Of a DNA stretch of 64,000 bases, positions 1 through 10,236 are shown piece after piece. Under the pieces are notes generated by a model. The model was not told the origin of the DNA. It searched no databases and saw nothing but the letters and a program-made list of their open reading frames with translations. Positions within the stretch are counted from its first letter, which is position 1. Each line of letters begins with the position of its first letter. This DNA is from Clostridiaceae bacterium (lineage in GTDB: Bacteria; Bacillota; Clostridia; Acetivibrionales; Acetivibrionaceae). The position numbers were made by a program, and so were the translations under genes. The stretch covers positions 1 to 64,000 of the forward strand of contig JAAYPF010000116.1 in NCBI GenBank assembly GCA_012519925.1. The letters are read 5' to 3'.

Positions 1-140
1 CAGGAAAATGCAGATAAGAAAATATGCAATTTAAAATTCGCATTATTTTATCTGAACTTTTTATGTTTGGATATTTTATTTTGAAGATATTCTTTGTTTT
101 CTGTATAGTTTAAATAGCAGCTTTACACCTAAATTCACGC

Positions 141-170
141 AAAAAAAAGAACCTTGGCATACACCAAAGT
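141..170 (-). terminator. Intrinsic terminator of the glycolytic cluster
   Basis: On the minus strand a 9-bp stem (about 161-170 pairing with 149-157, with two G-U pairs) is followed by an uninterrupted run of eight T at 148-141. It lies about 25 bp past the gpmI stop codon, so it ends the gap-pgk-tpiA-gpmI transcript. Confidence 0.8.
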
Positions 171-192
171 CCCCTTACTTATGATCACACAC

Positions 193-1728
193 TTACTTAA
201 CTATCAAAGATTCCCCCGTCATTTCAGCAGGCTTATCAAGCTTCATAATATCCAAAATCGTAGGTGCTAAATCCGCCAATCTTCCTTCCTTAAGCTTCAC
301 ATCACCAAGCCCCACCGCTATCAACGGAACAGGATTGGTAGTATGTGCCGTAAAAGCTCCACCCAATTCGTAATCAATCATTTGCTCTGAATTACCATGG
401 TCAGCTGTAATTAGTGCCACTCCATTTTGAGCCTCAATAGCTGATATAACTCTACCCACACATTCATCAACAGCTTCAACAGCAGCTTTAGCTGCGTCAA
501 AAAAGCCAGTATGACCAACCATATCCGAATTGGCATAATTTAAAATTATAACATCATATTCCTTTGAATTAATCCTCTTTACCACTTCATCCGTTACTTC
601 ATACGCACTCATTTCAGGCTTAAGATCATAAGTCGCAACCTTCGGCGAAGGAATAAGTGCCCTGTCTTCTCCCTCGTATACAGCCTCAACCCCTCCGTTA
701 AAGAAGAAGGTAACATGAGCATACTTCTCTGTTTCGGCAATACGAAGCTGTCTGTAACCTTTTCTACTTATGTATTCACCAAAAGTATTTTCGAGGCTTT
801 GTGGCCTATATGCTACTGAGGCATTCTTAATTGTCTTGTCATACTGTGTCATACACACGAACTTAACAGGGAAATAACCATTGCCTCTTTCAAAACCGCT
901 AAAGTCTTCATCAGTAAAAGTCCTTGTAATTTCCCTTGCTCTGTCCGGTCTAAAGTTAAAGAAGATAATAGAATCGTTTGCACTGATAGTAGCAACAGGG
1001 TTACCGTTTTCTTTAATAACAGTGGGCTTGACAAATTCGTCAAACTCTTCTTTTGCATAGGAGTTGGCAACAGCTTCCCCGGCACTTGAAGCTTCAAGAC
1101 CCTTACCGAGAACCATTGCATCATAAGCAAGCTGAACCCTTTCCCATCTGTTATCCCTATCCATTGCATAATATCTTCCCATAACAGAAGCTATTTTACC
1201 AACGCCGATTTCCTTAAGCTTAGCTTCAAGCTGCTCAACAAAGCCTTTAGCACTATCAGGCGGTACATCTCTTCCGTCAAAGAAGCAATGCACAAATACA
1301 TCTTTAAAATTCTGCTTCTTAGCCAATTCAACCAAGGCATATAGATGAGTATTGTGACTGTGTACTCCCCCATCGGATAGAAGTCCAAACAGGTGAAGCT
1401 TAGTGTTGTTCTTTTTACAGCTTTCTATTGCACTAAGAAATTCTTCCTTATCAAAAAAATCACCGTCTTCAATAGATTTTGTTATACGGGTCAATTCCTG
1501 ATAAACAATCCTTCCAGCACCAATATTGGTATGTCCAACTTCCGAGTTGCCCATTTGACCTGTAGGAAGACCAACATCCATTCCACTAGTTCTGACAATT
1601 GTATTTGGGTATTCCTTTAATAATCTGTCTATGTTAGGCTTATTTGCCGATGCTATAGCGTTGCCTTCTGTCTTAGGATTATTCCCAAAACCGTCCAATA
1701 TAATTAAAGCAACCAATTTATCTTTCAT
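193..1728 (-). CDS. gpmI: 2,3-bisphosphoglycerate-independent phosphoglycerate mutase
   Basis: Interconverts 3- and 2-phosphoglycerate in lower glycolysis using two Mn ions and a phosphoserine intermediate (family knowledge). The 511-aa length is normal for the family. The N-terminal metal site LDGFG lies at residues 11-15, the catalytic serine is S62 in MGNSEVGH, and the alkaline-phosphatase-like metal motif TADHGNSE is near residue 440. An upstream in-frame TTG at 1746 exists, but the ATG at 1728 has GGAGAG about 7 nt before it and matches the family N-terminus. It is the last gene of the gap-pgk-tpiA-gpmI cluster, about 200 bp after tpiA. No enolase gene follows in the window. Confidence 0.95.
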   Translation of the reverse strand: MKDKLVALIILDGFGNNPKTEGNAIASANKPNIDRLLKEYPNTIVRTSGMDVGLPTGQMGNSEVGHTNIGAGRIVYQELTRITKSIEDGDFFDKEEFLSAIESCKKNNTKLHLFGLLSDGGVHSHNTHLYALVELAKKQNFKDVFVHCFFDGRDVPPDSAKGFVEQLEAKLKEIGVGKIASVMGRYYAMDRDNRWERVQLAYDAMVLGKGLEASSAGEAVANSYAKEEFDEFVKPTVIKENGNPVATISANDSIIFFNFRPDRAREITRTFTDEDFSGFERGNGYFPVKFVCMTQYDKTIKNASVAYRPQSLENTFGEYISRKGYRQLRIAETEKYAHVTFFFNGGVEAVYEGEDRALIPSPKVATYDLKPEMSAYEVTDEVVKRINSKEYDVIILNYANSDMVGHTGFFDAAKAAVEAVDECVGRVISAIEAQNGVALITADHGNSEQMIDYELGGAFTAHTTNPVPLIAVGLGDVKLKEGRLADLAPTILDIMKLDKPAEMTGESLIVK

Positions 1729-1867
1729 AATACACTCTCCAATCAACTTTATTGCTAGGCTTTACTCTTTAATATCTACCAACAAAATAAAAATATTAAT
1801 CACTACATATAATTTAATGACCTATAAATTATTAATCCTTAAGAAATAGTATTACATTTTATACAAT

Positions 1868-1896
1868 AACCCTCCAGCTTATATAACCGGAGGGTT
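1868..1896 (-). terminator. Hairpin between tpiA and gpmI
   Basis: A perfect 8-bp inverted repeat (1868-1875 with 1889-1896, GC-rich CCCTCC core) lies about 30 bp after the tpiA stop. On the minus strand it is followed only by TTATTGT-type sequence rather than a clean T-run. It may therefore be a leaky terminator or an mRNA-processing or stability hairpin that sets gpmI below tpiA. Confidence 0.45.
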
Positions 1897-1925
1897 ACAA
1901 AAAATCAACGAAAATTGAATATTTC

Positions 1926-2681
1926 TTATTTATTGTATTTTGCTATCTTTTCAAAATCATCAAGCTTGAGACTTGCTCCACCAACAAGACCACCGTCAAT
2001 GTTTGGCATAGCAAAAATTGCAGATGCATTGGCAGCATTAACACTTCCGCCGTACTGAATTCTTACAGCCTCAGCGACATCATTGCCATATAATTCTTTA
2101 ACTACTTTCCTAATAATTGCACAAACTTCTTCAGCTTGCTCGTTTGTAGCTGTCTTACCTGTTCCAATAGCCCAGATTGGCTCGTAAGCTATAACAGTTT
2201 CTTTAACTTGCTCAGCTGACAATCCAAGCAATGCAATTTTAACTTGATATCCAACAAGCTCAGCTGTAACGCCCTGCTCTCTTTGTGCAAGAGACTCGCC
2301 TACGCAAATAATAGGCTTCATACCATATTTAAATACTGCATGAGCTTTTTTGTTAACTGTCTCATCAGTTTCAGCAAAATATTGTCTTCTTTCGGAGTGA
2401 CCAATTATAACATAATCAACCCCAAGGTCTGATAACATAGCTCCTGAAACTTCTCCTGTAAATGCACCATTAGCTTCCCAATGCATATTTTGTGCAGCTA
2501 CTTTAATATTTGAACCTTCAACTGCCTTTTTTACTCCAGGAATACAAACGAAAGGTACACCTACAACAACCTCAGCGTCTGCATCTGCCACTTTTGCTTT
2601 TAAAGCTTCTACAAACTCAACAGCCTCTGTAGCTGTCTTATTCATTTTCCAGTTTCCTGCTGCTATTTTTACTCTACTCAT
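1926..2681 (-). CDS. tpiA: Triose-phosphate isomerase
   Basis: Interconverts dihydroxyacetone phosphate and glyceraldehyde 3-phosphate. It is a 251-aa TIM barrel with the three catalytic elements visible: NWKMN at residues 10-14 (catalytic Lys12), GHSERR with His95, and YEPIWAIGTG with Glu167, plus the C-terminal phosphate loop GGLVGGASL. The ATG is preceded by GGGGAGAGG. It starts 18 bp after the pgk stop codon, so the two are cotranscribed and probably translationally linked. Length and motifs are ordinary. Confidence 0.97.
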   Translation of the reverse strand: MSRVKIAAGNWKMNKTATEAVEFVEALKAKVADADAEVVVGVPFVCIPGVKKAVEGSNIKVAAQNMHWEANGAFTGEVSGAMLSDLGVDYVIIGHSERRQYFAETDETVNKKAHAVFKYGMKPIICVGESLAQREQGVTAELVGYQVKIALLGLSAEQVKETVIAYEPIWAIGTGKTATNEQAEEVCAIIRKVVKELYGNDVAEAVRIQYGGSVNAANASAIFAMPNIDGGLVGGASLKLDDFEKIAKYNK

Positions 2682-2699
2682 AATTGTTTACCTCTCCCC

Positions 2700-3890
2700 T
2701 TATTTATCTAAAAGTACATCTATTCCTGGAAGAACTTTTCCTTCAAGGAATTCTAATGATGCTCCACCACCAGTGGAAATATGTGTTATTTTATCAGCAA
2801 AGCCAAGTTGCTCAACAGCTGCTGCTGAGTCTCCACCACCAATTATTGATACTGAACCAGATTCAGCAACCGCCTTTGCAACTTCTTTTGTACCATTCTC
2901 AAAGTTTGCAAACTCAAATACACCCATAGGACCATTCCAAACAACAGTCTTAGCATTTTTGATTGCTGAGGAATACAATTCTATAGTTTTAGGACCTATA
3001 TCCATACCCATCCATCCATCAGGCATGTGGTTTGATTCAACAGCCTTAAATTCCGTATCGTTTTTAAATTCTAAACCTACTAGATTATCTACAGGGATCA
3101 ATAATTTAACGCCCTTACTCTCTGCTTTTTCTAAAAGACTCTTAGCAAGCTCTACTTTATCATCTTCACATATGGAAGTCCCAATATTGTAGCCTTTTGC
3201 TTTAAAGAAGGTGTATGCCATTCCTCCACCAACTATTAATGTATCAACTTTGTCAATAAGATTTTCTATAACAGCAATCTTATCAGAAACTTTAGCTCCA
3301 CCTAAAATTGCTACGAAAGGTCTTTCAGGATTTGATAGTGCTTTGCCCATTACTTCAATTTCTTTCTGAATCAAATAACCGCAAACTGCTGGTAGATGAT
3401 CTGCAAGACCCGCTGTTGACGCATGAGCTCTATGAGCTGTACCAAAAGCGTCATTTACATATATTTCAGCCATACTTGCCAACTCTTTTGCAAAAGCCGA
3501 GTCATTTTTTGTTTCTTCCTTATGGAACCTAACGTTTTCAAGCATTAAGACTTCGCCATCTTTTAGGGCAGCAGCTTTAGTCTTTGCATCTTCTCCAATA
3601 ACGTCTTTAGCCATAATCACTTCTTTACCTAAAAGCTCGCCAAGTCTTACCGCTGTTGGCTTCATGCTGAATTTATCTTCGAATCCATCTTTTGGTCTTC
3701 CAAGATGTGACACCAATATTGTCTTTGCACCTTTTTCAACTAAATACTTAATCGTAGGAAGAGCACCTACTATTCTTTTGTCATCTGTTATTCTTCTATT
3801 TTCATCCAACGGCACATTAAAGTCAACTCTTACAATAACTTTTTTTCCTTTGACATCAATATCTTCAATAGTTTTTTTGTTCATTGCCAT
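2700..3890 (-). CDS. pgk: Phosphoglycerate kinase
   Basis: Transfers the acyl phosphate of 1,3-bisphosphoglycerate to ADP, the first ATP-yielding step of glycolysis. The 396-aa length is typical. The substrate-binding signature [13 protein letters not shown] is near residues 19-31, the HLGRP loop near 60, and the nucleotide loop GGGDSAAAV near 350. The ATG at 3890 has AGGAGAG about 10 nt upstream; a second ATG two codons later is also possible. It lies between gap (80 bp upstream, with a strong hairpin in the gap) and tpiA (18 bp downstream). Confidence 0.97.
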   Translation of the reverse strand: MAMNKKTIEDIDVKGKKVIVRVDFNVPLDENRRITDDKRIVGALPTIKYLVEKGAKTILVSHLGRPKDGFEDKFSMKPTAVRLGELLGKEVIMAKDVIGEDAKTKAAALKDGEVLMLENVRFHKEETKNDSAFAKELASMAEIYVNDAFGTAHRAHASTAGLADHLPAVCGYLIQKEIEVMGKALSNPERPFVAILGGAKVSDKIAVIENLIDKVDTLIVGGGMAYTFFKAKGYNIGTSICEDDKVELAKSLLEKAESKGVKLLIPVDNLVGLEFKNDTEFKAVESNHMPDGWMGMDIGPKTIELYSSAIKNAKTVVWNGPMGVFEFANFENGTKEVAKAVAESGSVSIIGGGDSAAAVEQLGFADKITHISTGGGASLEFLEGKVLPGIDVLLDK

Positions 3891-3918
3891 TTTTGAACAC
3901 TCTCCTTTTATTTTTCAC

Positions 3919-3956
3919 AAAAAGGTCCGGTTACTAAATAACCGAACCTTTTTTAT
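3919..3956 (-). terminator. Bidirectional-looking terminator between gap and pgk
   Basis: A long imperfect hairpin with about 14 pairs has its GC core at 3925-3930 and 3942-3947 and T-runs on both outer sides. On the minus strand the stem is followed by five T. It lies just after the gap stop codon, so gap can be made in excess over pgk-tpiA-gpmI by partial termination. This is a common arrangement, but the degree of readthrough is not visible from sequence. Confidence 0.75.
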
Positions 3957-3970
3957 TAAATTACAATCAA

Positions 3971-5002
<1,032 letters not shown>

Positions 5003-5228
5003 TTATATTGAATTAATATATTAGCTTTTGCGTACATGAATGCTGTAAAATTTAATTTATCGATAACATTCTCATGCAACATTTATCATTTTATATTATT
5101 TCATTTTCATTTTCAATACTAAAGTTTAAAATAATTAATTATTTAACAAACTATTATGCCATAAATATTATTTCAATATATATTTTTTTTATGCAAATTA
5201 TAGTAGATAATCTTCAAAAAATATATAA

Positions 5229-6131
5229 TTATAGCTTATAAGATATAGTATATTTATCTATCAACTTAACAGGATTATATGATAATTTAGCCTTTCTCAG
5301 TCCTTCTATACCAAGATCTTGCTCCCTGTTTATATAAGGGACATCCTTCCATCTATTTTCACAGAACTGCTGATTTATAGCATTATATATTCCTCTTATA
5401 TCATCATTCGCTTTTTCAATATGAATAACTGCTGTATCCGCATTTAATAGCTCTCCAATAGTAAACGCCTCATATTTCCCGTTTACTTTAATCAATACCC
5501 CTTCATAGGCAAGCTTTTTAAAGTTACTTAGTGCTTCTAAATTGGCAAGCCTTTCGCAATAAAGCCCCTTATGTTCTTCACATTCCCTTCTTGCACACCA
5601 TTCCTCATTTATCCTTATACATTCACTAATTAAATCCTCCGTTATTTTTACATATTCAAATTCGTAGTTCTTTTTAAAACTATTTAGATGATTCTTCTTA
5701 CCATGAAACTTTTTTCCCCTTAAACCAATTAGATCCTCTGAATTATACAAATAATCGCTACTATTTCTATCCTCCGATATATCAATATCATCTTTAAAGT
5801 AATCCTTAAAATAGTCTAGCTTATCCTCTTCAACTCTCTTAAATATAAGTTTCCAGCCTTTGTCGGAAAAGTATTTCTTTATTTCATCAATTGCCTTTGT
5901 AAAGGTTTCTTTTGTATATCTGCCGATAGGTTCAAAGGCAAAAGGCAAATTGTTTTCCGGTACAGCTATCAGACAGAGCATCCCATCAATTTCTCCAAAC
6001 CTAAATTTATAAGAGTGCCTCCACATGAATATATTAGTAAAATTAAGCTCTGAAATATGCGGAATGTGATCAGTTATGTATTTATCAAATAAATGTTTGT
6101 CATCTATATTAACTTCCCGAAGTTGTAGCAT
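5229..6131 (-). CDS. DUF2156 (GNAT-like) protein
   Basis: A 300-aa soluble protein that resembles the DUF2156 family, whose fold is related to the acyltransferase half of phosphatidylglycerol lysyltransferases and to Fem/GNAT enzymes. Visible features are the N-terminal HIPHISELNFTNIFMW segment, a basic GKKFHGKKNHLNSFKK stretch near residue 140 that is typical of the family, and the C-terminal YINREQDLGIEGLRKAK segment. There are no membrane segments, unlike full MprF. It starts with ATG after GAGGAGG and lies 27 bp downstream of pfkA, so it is probably cotranscribed. The substrate is unknown; aminoacyl or acyl transfer is inferred from the fold only. Confidence 0.8.
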   Translation of the reverse strand: MLQLREVNIDDKHLFDKYITDHIPHISELNFTNIFMWRHSYKFRFGEIDGMLCLIAVPENNLPFAFEPIGRYTKETFTKAIDEIKKYFSDKGWKLIFKRVEEDKLDYFKDYFKDDIDISEDRNSSDYLYNSEDLIGLRGKKFHGKKNHLNSFKKNYEFEYVKITEDLISECIRINEEWCARRECEEHKGLYCERLANLEALSNFKKLAYEGVLIKVNGKYEAFTIGELLNADTAVIHIEKANDDIRGIYNAINQQFCENRWKDVPYINREQDLGIEGLRKAKLSYNPVKLIDKYTISYKL

Positions 6132-6158
6132 TAAAAACCTCCTCTATCACTAAAACAA

Positions 6159-7244
6159 TTAATCACCAAAACCTACCCCAAGACTTTTTGCAATCTTTAC
6201 AAGTTCCCCTTTCGGATCAACTGTCTTTAAAGTGCCTACCGCCTCCTCTATAGATACCTCTGTAATACAGTTTCCCTTGAGACTTACCATCATACCGAAT
6301 TTCTTCTGATTGATAAGTTCCACTGCATGAACTCCATATCTAGTTGATAGTATTCTATCGTAGGGAACCGGTGCTCCTCCTCTTTGCAAATGACCAAGTA
6401 CAGTTACTCTTGATTCGATGCCGGTAAGTTTTTCAATATCTTCAGCAATTTTGTTGCCCACACCCCCAAGTCTAACCGGGTCAGGACTATCGTTGACCAA
6501 TTTATTGATTACCACATCACCTTCAGTATTTTTTGCTCCCTCTGCCACTACTATAATACTGAAACTCTTACCCCTATTCTTCCTTTCCATTATTTTATGA
6601 GCTACTTTGTTTATGTCATAAGGTATTTCAGGAATAAGAATAACATCTGCTCCTCCAGAAATACCAGCTTGTAACGCTATCCAGCCACCATATCTGCCCA
6701 TGACCTCAAGAATCATTACTCTATGATGGGACTCAGCAGTTGAGTGCAACTTGTCAATTGCCTCTGTAGCAGTATAAACGGCAGTCATAAATCCAAAAGT
6801 TGTATCAGTCCCAGACAAATCGTTATCAATTGTCTTCGGTACTGCTACTCCCTTAATTCCCATTTTCATTAATTCATTTGCAGTACTTAGCGTACCATCG
6901 CCACCTATAAATACCATACAATCAATTCCAAACATTTCAAGGTTCTCTAATATCCTTTGGGACATATCCTTATATTCTGTGTTTCCATCTATATCTACTC
7001 TGTATTTAAGTGGGTTATGCTTGTTTGATGTGCCTAAAATTGTACCGCCTCTGTCAAGAAGTCCTGAAACATCATTCAATTCAAGTTTAACAAACTTATT
7101 CTCCACCAAACCTTTAAAGCCATCTTTAAAGCCTATAACTTCATAACCATATTTAACAATTGCAGTTTTAACCACAGCTCTTAATACGGGATTTAAACCT
7201 GGACAATCGCCACCACCCGTTAGTACTCCTATTCTCTTTATCAT
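6159..7244 (-). CDS. pfkA: 6-phosphofructokinase (group III type)
   Basis: Phosphorylates fructose 6-phosphate at C1. The 361-aa protein has the nucleotide loop TGGGDCPGLN (residues 9-18), GGDGT (115-119) and PKTIDND (137-143, catalytic Asp141). By family knowledge the residue aligned with E. coli Gly104 sets the phosphoryl donor: here Gly118 favours ATP. Lys138 replaces the glycine of classic bacterial ATP enzymes (E. coli Gly124) and is shared with PPi-dependent and group III enzymes. ATP dependence is therefore predicted, without certainty about allostery. The ATG follows GGAGG. It leads a two-gene unit with the DUF2156 gene and is separate from the gap-pgk-tpi cluster. Confidence 0.92.
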   Translation of the reverse strand: MIKRIGVLTGGGDCPGLNPVLRAVVKTAIVKYGYEVIGFKDGFKGLVENKFVKLELNDVSGLLDRGGTILGTSNKHNPLKYRVDIDGNTEYKDMSQRILENLEMFGIDCMVFIGGDGTLSTANELMKMGIKGVAVPKTIDNDLSGTDTTFGFMTAVYTATEAIDKLHSTAESHHRVMILEVMGRYGGWIALQAGISGGADVILIPEIPYDINKVAHKIMERKNRGKSFSIIVVAEGAKNTEGDVVINKLVNDSPDPVRLGGVGNKIAEDIEKLTGIESRVTVLGHLQRGGAPVPYDRILSTRYGVHAVELINQKKFGMMVSLKGNCITEVSIEEAVGTLKTVDPKGELVKIAKSLGVGFGD

Positions 7245-7333
7245 GTTGTTGCCTCCATTTCTACTTCTTTATTGACCTTTACACTAGTGCAAGATTATTT
7301 TACCGATTGCTAAGGAATAACGAAAAATACCTT

Positions 7334-8446
7334 CTATTCTACCATCGTAATTATTGAAACCAAAAATTCCGCTGCTTTTTCTAGATCATCAATACAAATC
7401 TGCTCCTCAACACTGTGCACCTTATCCATACCTACACTTACATTCACAGCTTTTATACCTTTGCTGTTTATTATGTTTGTATCACTGCCACCGCCTGTTG
7501 CTTCCGTCAGAAGCTCAACCCCTACTTTATTGGAAGCTCTCCTTAGAATTTTTATTATATCATCATTCTCACTTACACTAAAGGAAGGGTATAATAGTTC
7601 TGATTTGAAAACAACCTCTCCTCCAATCTTTTGTGCAGCATTATGGAAGCACTCTTTCATATGCTCTGTCTGCCTTTCAAGCTTTTTCATATCAAGACTT
7701 CTAGCTTCTGCCTTTATCTCAACTTTGTCACATATTATATTTGTTGCTTGTCCCCCAGTTATCACTCCTACATTTGCAGTGGTTTCAGCATCAATTCTAC
7801 CAAGCCTCATTCCCGATATTGCTTCTGAAGCAATCTGAATTGCACTTATTCCCTTTTCTGGCTCCATTCCCGCATGGGCAGCTTTACCAGTTATTGTTAC
7901 ATCGATTTTGTTTTGTGCTGGAGCTGTAACAGCTACATGTCCAATACTGCCTCCATCATCCATTACAAATGCATACTTAGCATTAATTTTGCTCATATCA
8001 AGGTTCTTAGCCCCCCACAATCCACCTTCTTCTGCAACGGTAAAGACAATAATTATATCTCCGTGTGATATGCTATTTTCTTTTAAAACTCTTACTGCTT
8101 CAAGGATGCATTCTATTCCAGCAACATCATCTCCGCCTAATATAGTATTTCCATCAGACCTTATATATTTTCCGTCCACTACAGGCTTTTTGCCTATTCC
8201 CGGCGTCACAGTATCCATATGTGCCATCAATAAGACAGCAGGTACATTTTTATTCCCCTCAACCTTACAAATCAGATTTCCCGAATTTCCGCCTATTTTC
8301 TTTCCAGTATCGTCTTCCTCAACTGCAAATCCCAAATCGTTAAGTTTTGCTTTCAAATAGCCTGCCATTTCCTTTTCTTCAAAAGTTAAACTGTCAATTT
8401 TTACAAGTTCAAGGAATTCCTCAACCATTCTCTGTCTATTAACCAT
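7334..8446 (-). CDS. M20-family peptidase (PepT-like)
   Basis: A probable cytosolic zinc aminotripeptidase or dipeptidase. The 370-aa protein has the M20 metal ligands in order: HMDTV (His76, catalytic Asp78), GGDD (Asp106) and the general base pair EEGG (Glu139-Glu140). A dimerisation domain is suggested around residues 185-290, and GGGSDTNI and a late His occur near residues 320-345. It fits the PepT-like M20 subgroup, somewhat shorter than classical PepT (about 410 aa). The ATG has GAGGTGA upstream. The substrate cannot be read from sequence. Confidence 0.85.
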   Translation of the reverse strand: MVNRQRMVEEFLELVKIDSLTFEEKEMAGYLKAKLNDLGFAVEEDDTGKKIGGNSGNLICKVEGNKNVPAVLLMAHMDTVTPGIGKKPVVDGKYIRSDGNTILGGDDVAGIECILEAVRVLKENSISHGDIIIVFTVAEEGGLWGAKNLDMSKINAKYAFVMDDGGSIGHVAVTAPAQNKIDVTITGKAAHAGMEPEKGISAIQIASEAISGMRLGRIDAETTANVGVITGGQATNIICDKVEIKAEARSLDMKKLERQTEHMKECFHNAAQKIGGEVVFKSELLYPSFSVSENDDIIKILRRASNKVGVELLTEATGGGSDTNIINSKGIKAVNVSVGMDKVHSVEEQICIDDLEKAAEFLVSIITMVE

Positions 8447-8497
8447 ATACTCACCTCGTATCTAAATTATTCAAACGTCTCTAAGGAAACCAATTTC

Positions 8498-8992
8498 TTA
8501 CCACTCATACATTGTCAGCTTACCATAAGCCGTCATCCCACTAAAATTATTTTGCCTTAATACTTCAAAAACTATTATTGCAACGGAATTAGATAAATTG
8601 AGAGATCTTATTTTACCTTTCATTGGAATTCTTATACAATTATCCTTATTTTCTAACAATAGATCCTCTGGTAAACCTTTAGTCTCTTTTCCGAAAACCA
8701 GAAAGCAATCCTCTGGATAATTAATATCAGCATAGGTTTTTACAGCCTTTGTTGTTGCATAATAAAATGAAGAACTGGCATACTTACTCCTTAACTGTTC
8801 AAAACTATCATAATATGAAATATCTACTTCATCCCAGTAATCAAGACCTGCTCTCTTTAAATATTTATCTTCAACAGAAAACCCCAAAGGCTTTATCATA
8901 TGCATTTTTGCACCAACTGCAGCACATGTCCTAACTATATTACCTGTATTTTGAGGTATTTCAGGTTCAACTAATACTATATTTATAGCCAA
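8498..8992 (-). CDS. trmL: tRNA (cytidine(34)-2'-O)-methyltransferase
   Basis: A SPOUT-class methyltransferase that 2'-O-methylates the wobble base of tRNA-Leu. The conserved N-terminus EPEIPQNTGNIVRTC, the middle motif FGKETKGLP and the C-terminal trefoil-knot motif RSLNLSNSVAI are all present. The frame is open from a GTG at 9013, but the ribosome binding site AGGAGG lies inside that extension and is 7 nt from a TTG at 8992. Starting there gives 164 aa and the normal family N-terminus. The gene ends 51 bp before the M20 peptidase gene start, so the two may be cotranscribed. Confidence 0.92.
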   Translation of the reverse strand: MAINIVLVEPEIPQNTGNIVRTCAAVGAKMHMIKPLGFSVEDKYLKRAGLDYWDEVDISYYDSFEQLRSKYASSSFYYATTKAVKTYADINYPEDCFLVFGKETKGLPEDLLLENKDNCIRIPMKGKIRSLNLSNSVAIIVFEVLRQNNFSGMTAYGKLTMYEW

Positions 8993-9134
8993 TTTAACTC
9001 CTCCTAAAACCACTTATAATTTCTTATAGTTTACTTCTAAATCACATTTTTTAGAATTACCTTATAGATTATATATTAAAAACATATTACTTAAAAGCAC
9101 AAGAAATATAAAACAATAATAATCCCCTAGCATC

Positions 9135-9166
9135 AAAAAAGATGGTTCTTTTGCAAACCATCTTTT
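9135..9166 (-). terminator. Intrinsic terminator after cheX
   Basis: A near-perfect hairpin (AAAGATGGTT paired with AACCATCTTT) on the minus strand is followed by six T. It lies 32 bp after the cheX stop and upstream of trmL. Confidence 0.85.
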
Positions 9167-9197
9167 ACGAACATGGAATTAATTATTAATGATACAA

Positions 9198-9662
9198 CTA
9201 CTCTATTACTGAAATATCTATCTCCATTTTATCTTCATTGTTAAATAAAAGAGGCACACATATAGTTTTCATTTTAGTCGGAGAAATTTGCAAATTATCT
9301 CCCATTAAAAACGAAGGCGGTGTAATTTCTATTCCTATTCCTTTAGCATATAAGAGAGTTGCAGCATTTCCAAGTATCATATTTGTAAGCTCTGATATTG
9401 CACTTTTAGATATCTCATCTAGTTCATTTACTTTCATACCACCCATCATAGCAGATGCTATATCAAGAGCAACTTTCTTCGTCATCGAAAATACAGCTTG
9501 ACCTCTTATCTTGCCCGTTAAGCCAACAATAATCACAACACTGTCACTTACAAACGGAGAATTTTTCAACGAAACTTTCCCGAGTCTTGCATCAATACTC
9601 GCCGTTTGCTTTAGCACCGTTTGACTTGCTTCTATGAATGGATTTATGTATTCCACATTCAT
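9198..9662 (-). CDS. cheX: CheX-type CheY-P phosphatase / chemotaxis protein
   Basis: A 154-aa CheX/CheC-like protein expected to dephosphorylate CheY-P. Family features seen are the IRGQAVFSMTKKVALDIASAMMGG helix region (about residues 52-75) and the active-site-like helix with E and N spaced three apart in SAISELTNMILGN (about 87-99), where the E-x2-N pair orients the attacking water in CheX. The ATG has AGGTGG about 10 nt upstream and a terminator follows. No other chemotaxis operon is adjacent, although a cheW-like gene lies at 53 kb. It is monocistronic. Confidence 0.88.
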   Translation of the reverse strand: MNVEYINPFIEASQTVLKQTASIDARLGKVSLKNSPFVSDSVVIIVGLTGKIRGQAVFSMTKKVALDIASAMMGGMKVNELDEISKSAISELTNMILGNAATLLYAKGIGIEITPPSFLMGDNLQISPTKMKTICVPLLFNNEDKMEIDISVIE

Positions 9663-9746
9663 AAACTAATACCACCTTCTCTACCTAGTTTGAAATAAAA
9701 AAAACGTAAAGCATATTAAAGTCTTGCTTTATCAATAAAGTATTTA

Positions 9747-9845
9747 GGTAATCTAAAAAACAACTGGTCAACTGCCCTTTTTGAAAGAATTTGTTTTGAT
9801 AGATTACGTAACCTAATTAAGGTATAGGTTGTTTTTGAAATGACC
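9747..9845. repeat. Repeat A, copy 1 (short MITE-like element)
   Basis: A 99-bp element flanked by TTA on both sides (9744-9746 and 9846-9848). It starts GGTAATCTAAAAAACAAC and ends GAAATGACC, matching both ends of the longer repeat A copies but lacking the middle. It sits in the 574-bp gap between cheX and splB; the rest of that gap (AT-rich) shows no gene or clear signal. Confidence 0.7.
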
Positions 9846-10236
9846 TTATGTAGTACACTCCTCTTTTCAGAAAGTATATTTTTATTAGTGTAGTTGCACT
9901 TTATATTCTTTTAGCAACATTAATTAATATGAAAAGATGTAGCATTGTCTTTTAATTCCTTTAAAATGCCAATGAAATGAGTATAGCCATATTATTTTTA
10001 ATTATTCTATAGATATAACATAAAATCCTTCTTTTCTATCACACAAATTTCACAACATTTTATACTTTATCAATTTTTTATTCAAATTCTAAAGACAAAC
10101 CGCCTAAAACGTGCTTTATATTGCAAACTTTAAAATTCTTCCAATAGATTTTATTATAGCAATCATAGTTTTGAATAAAATACCTGTCATAAGGAATAAT
10201 ACTCCTGTAAATAAAAAATGGAAGGATACATTTACT

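Noticed and set aside
2773-3192. Long plus-strand frames opposite pgk, and similar ones opposite gpmI, gap, ribBA, mreB, argJ and the histidine kinase
   Set aside because: They lie antisense to well-supported genes, have no ribosome binding sites and give low-complexity Ser/Leu/Pro-rich peptides.
5021-5220. A promoter for gap in the 250-bp AT-rich upstream region
   Set aside because: Several TATAAT-like hexamers occur, but none has a TTGACA-like partner at 16-18 bp.
10111-10236. N-terminal extension of the spore photoproduct lyase frame
   Set aside because: The extra 42 codons have no family similarity; the ATG at 10237 has a binding site and gives the normal length.
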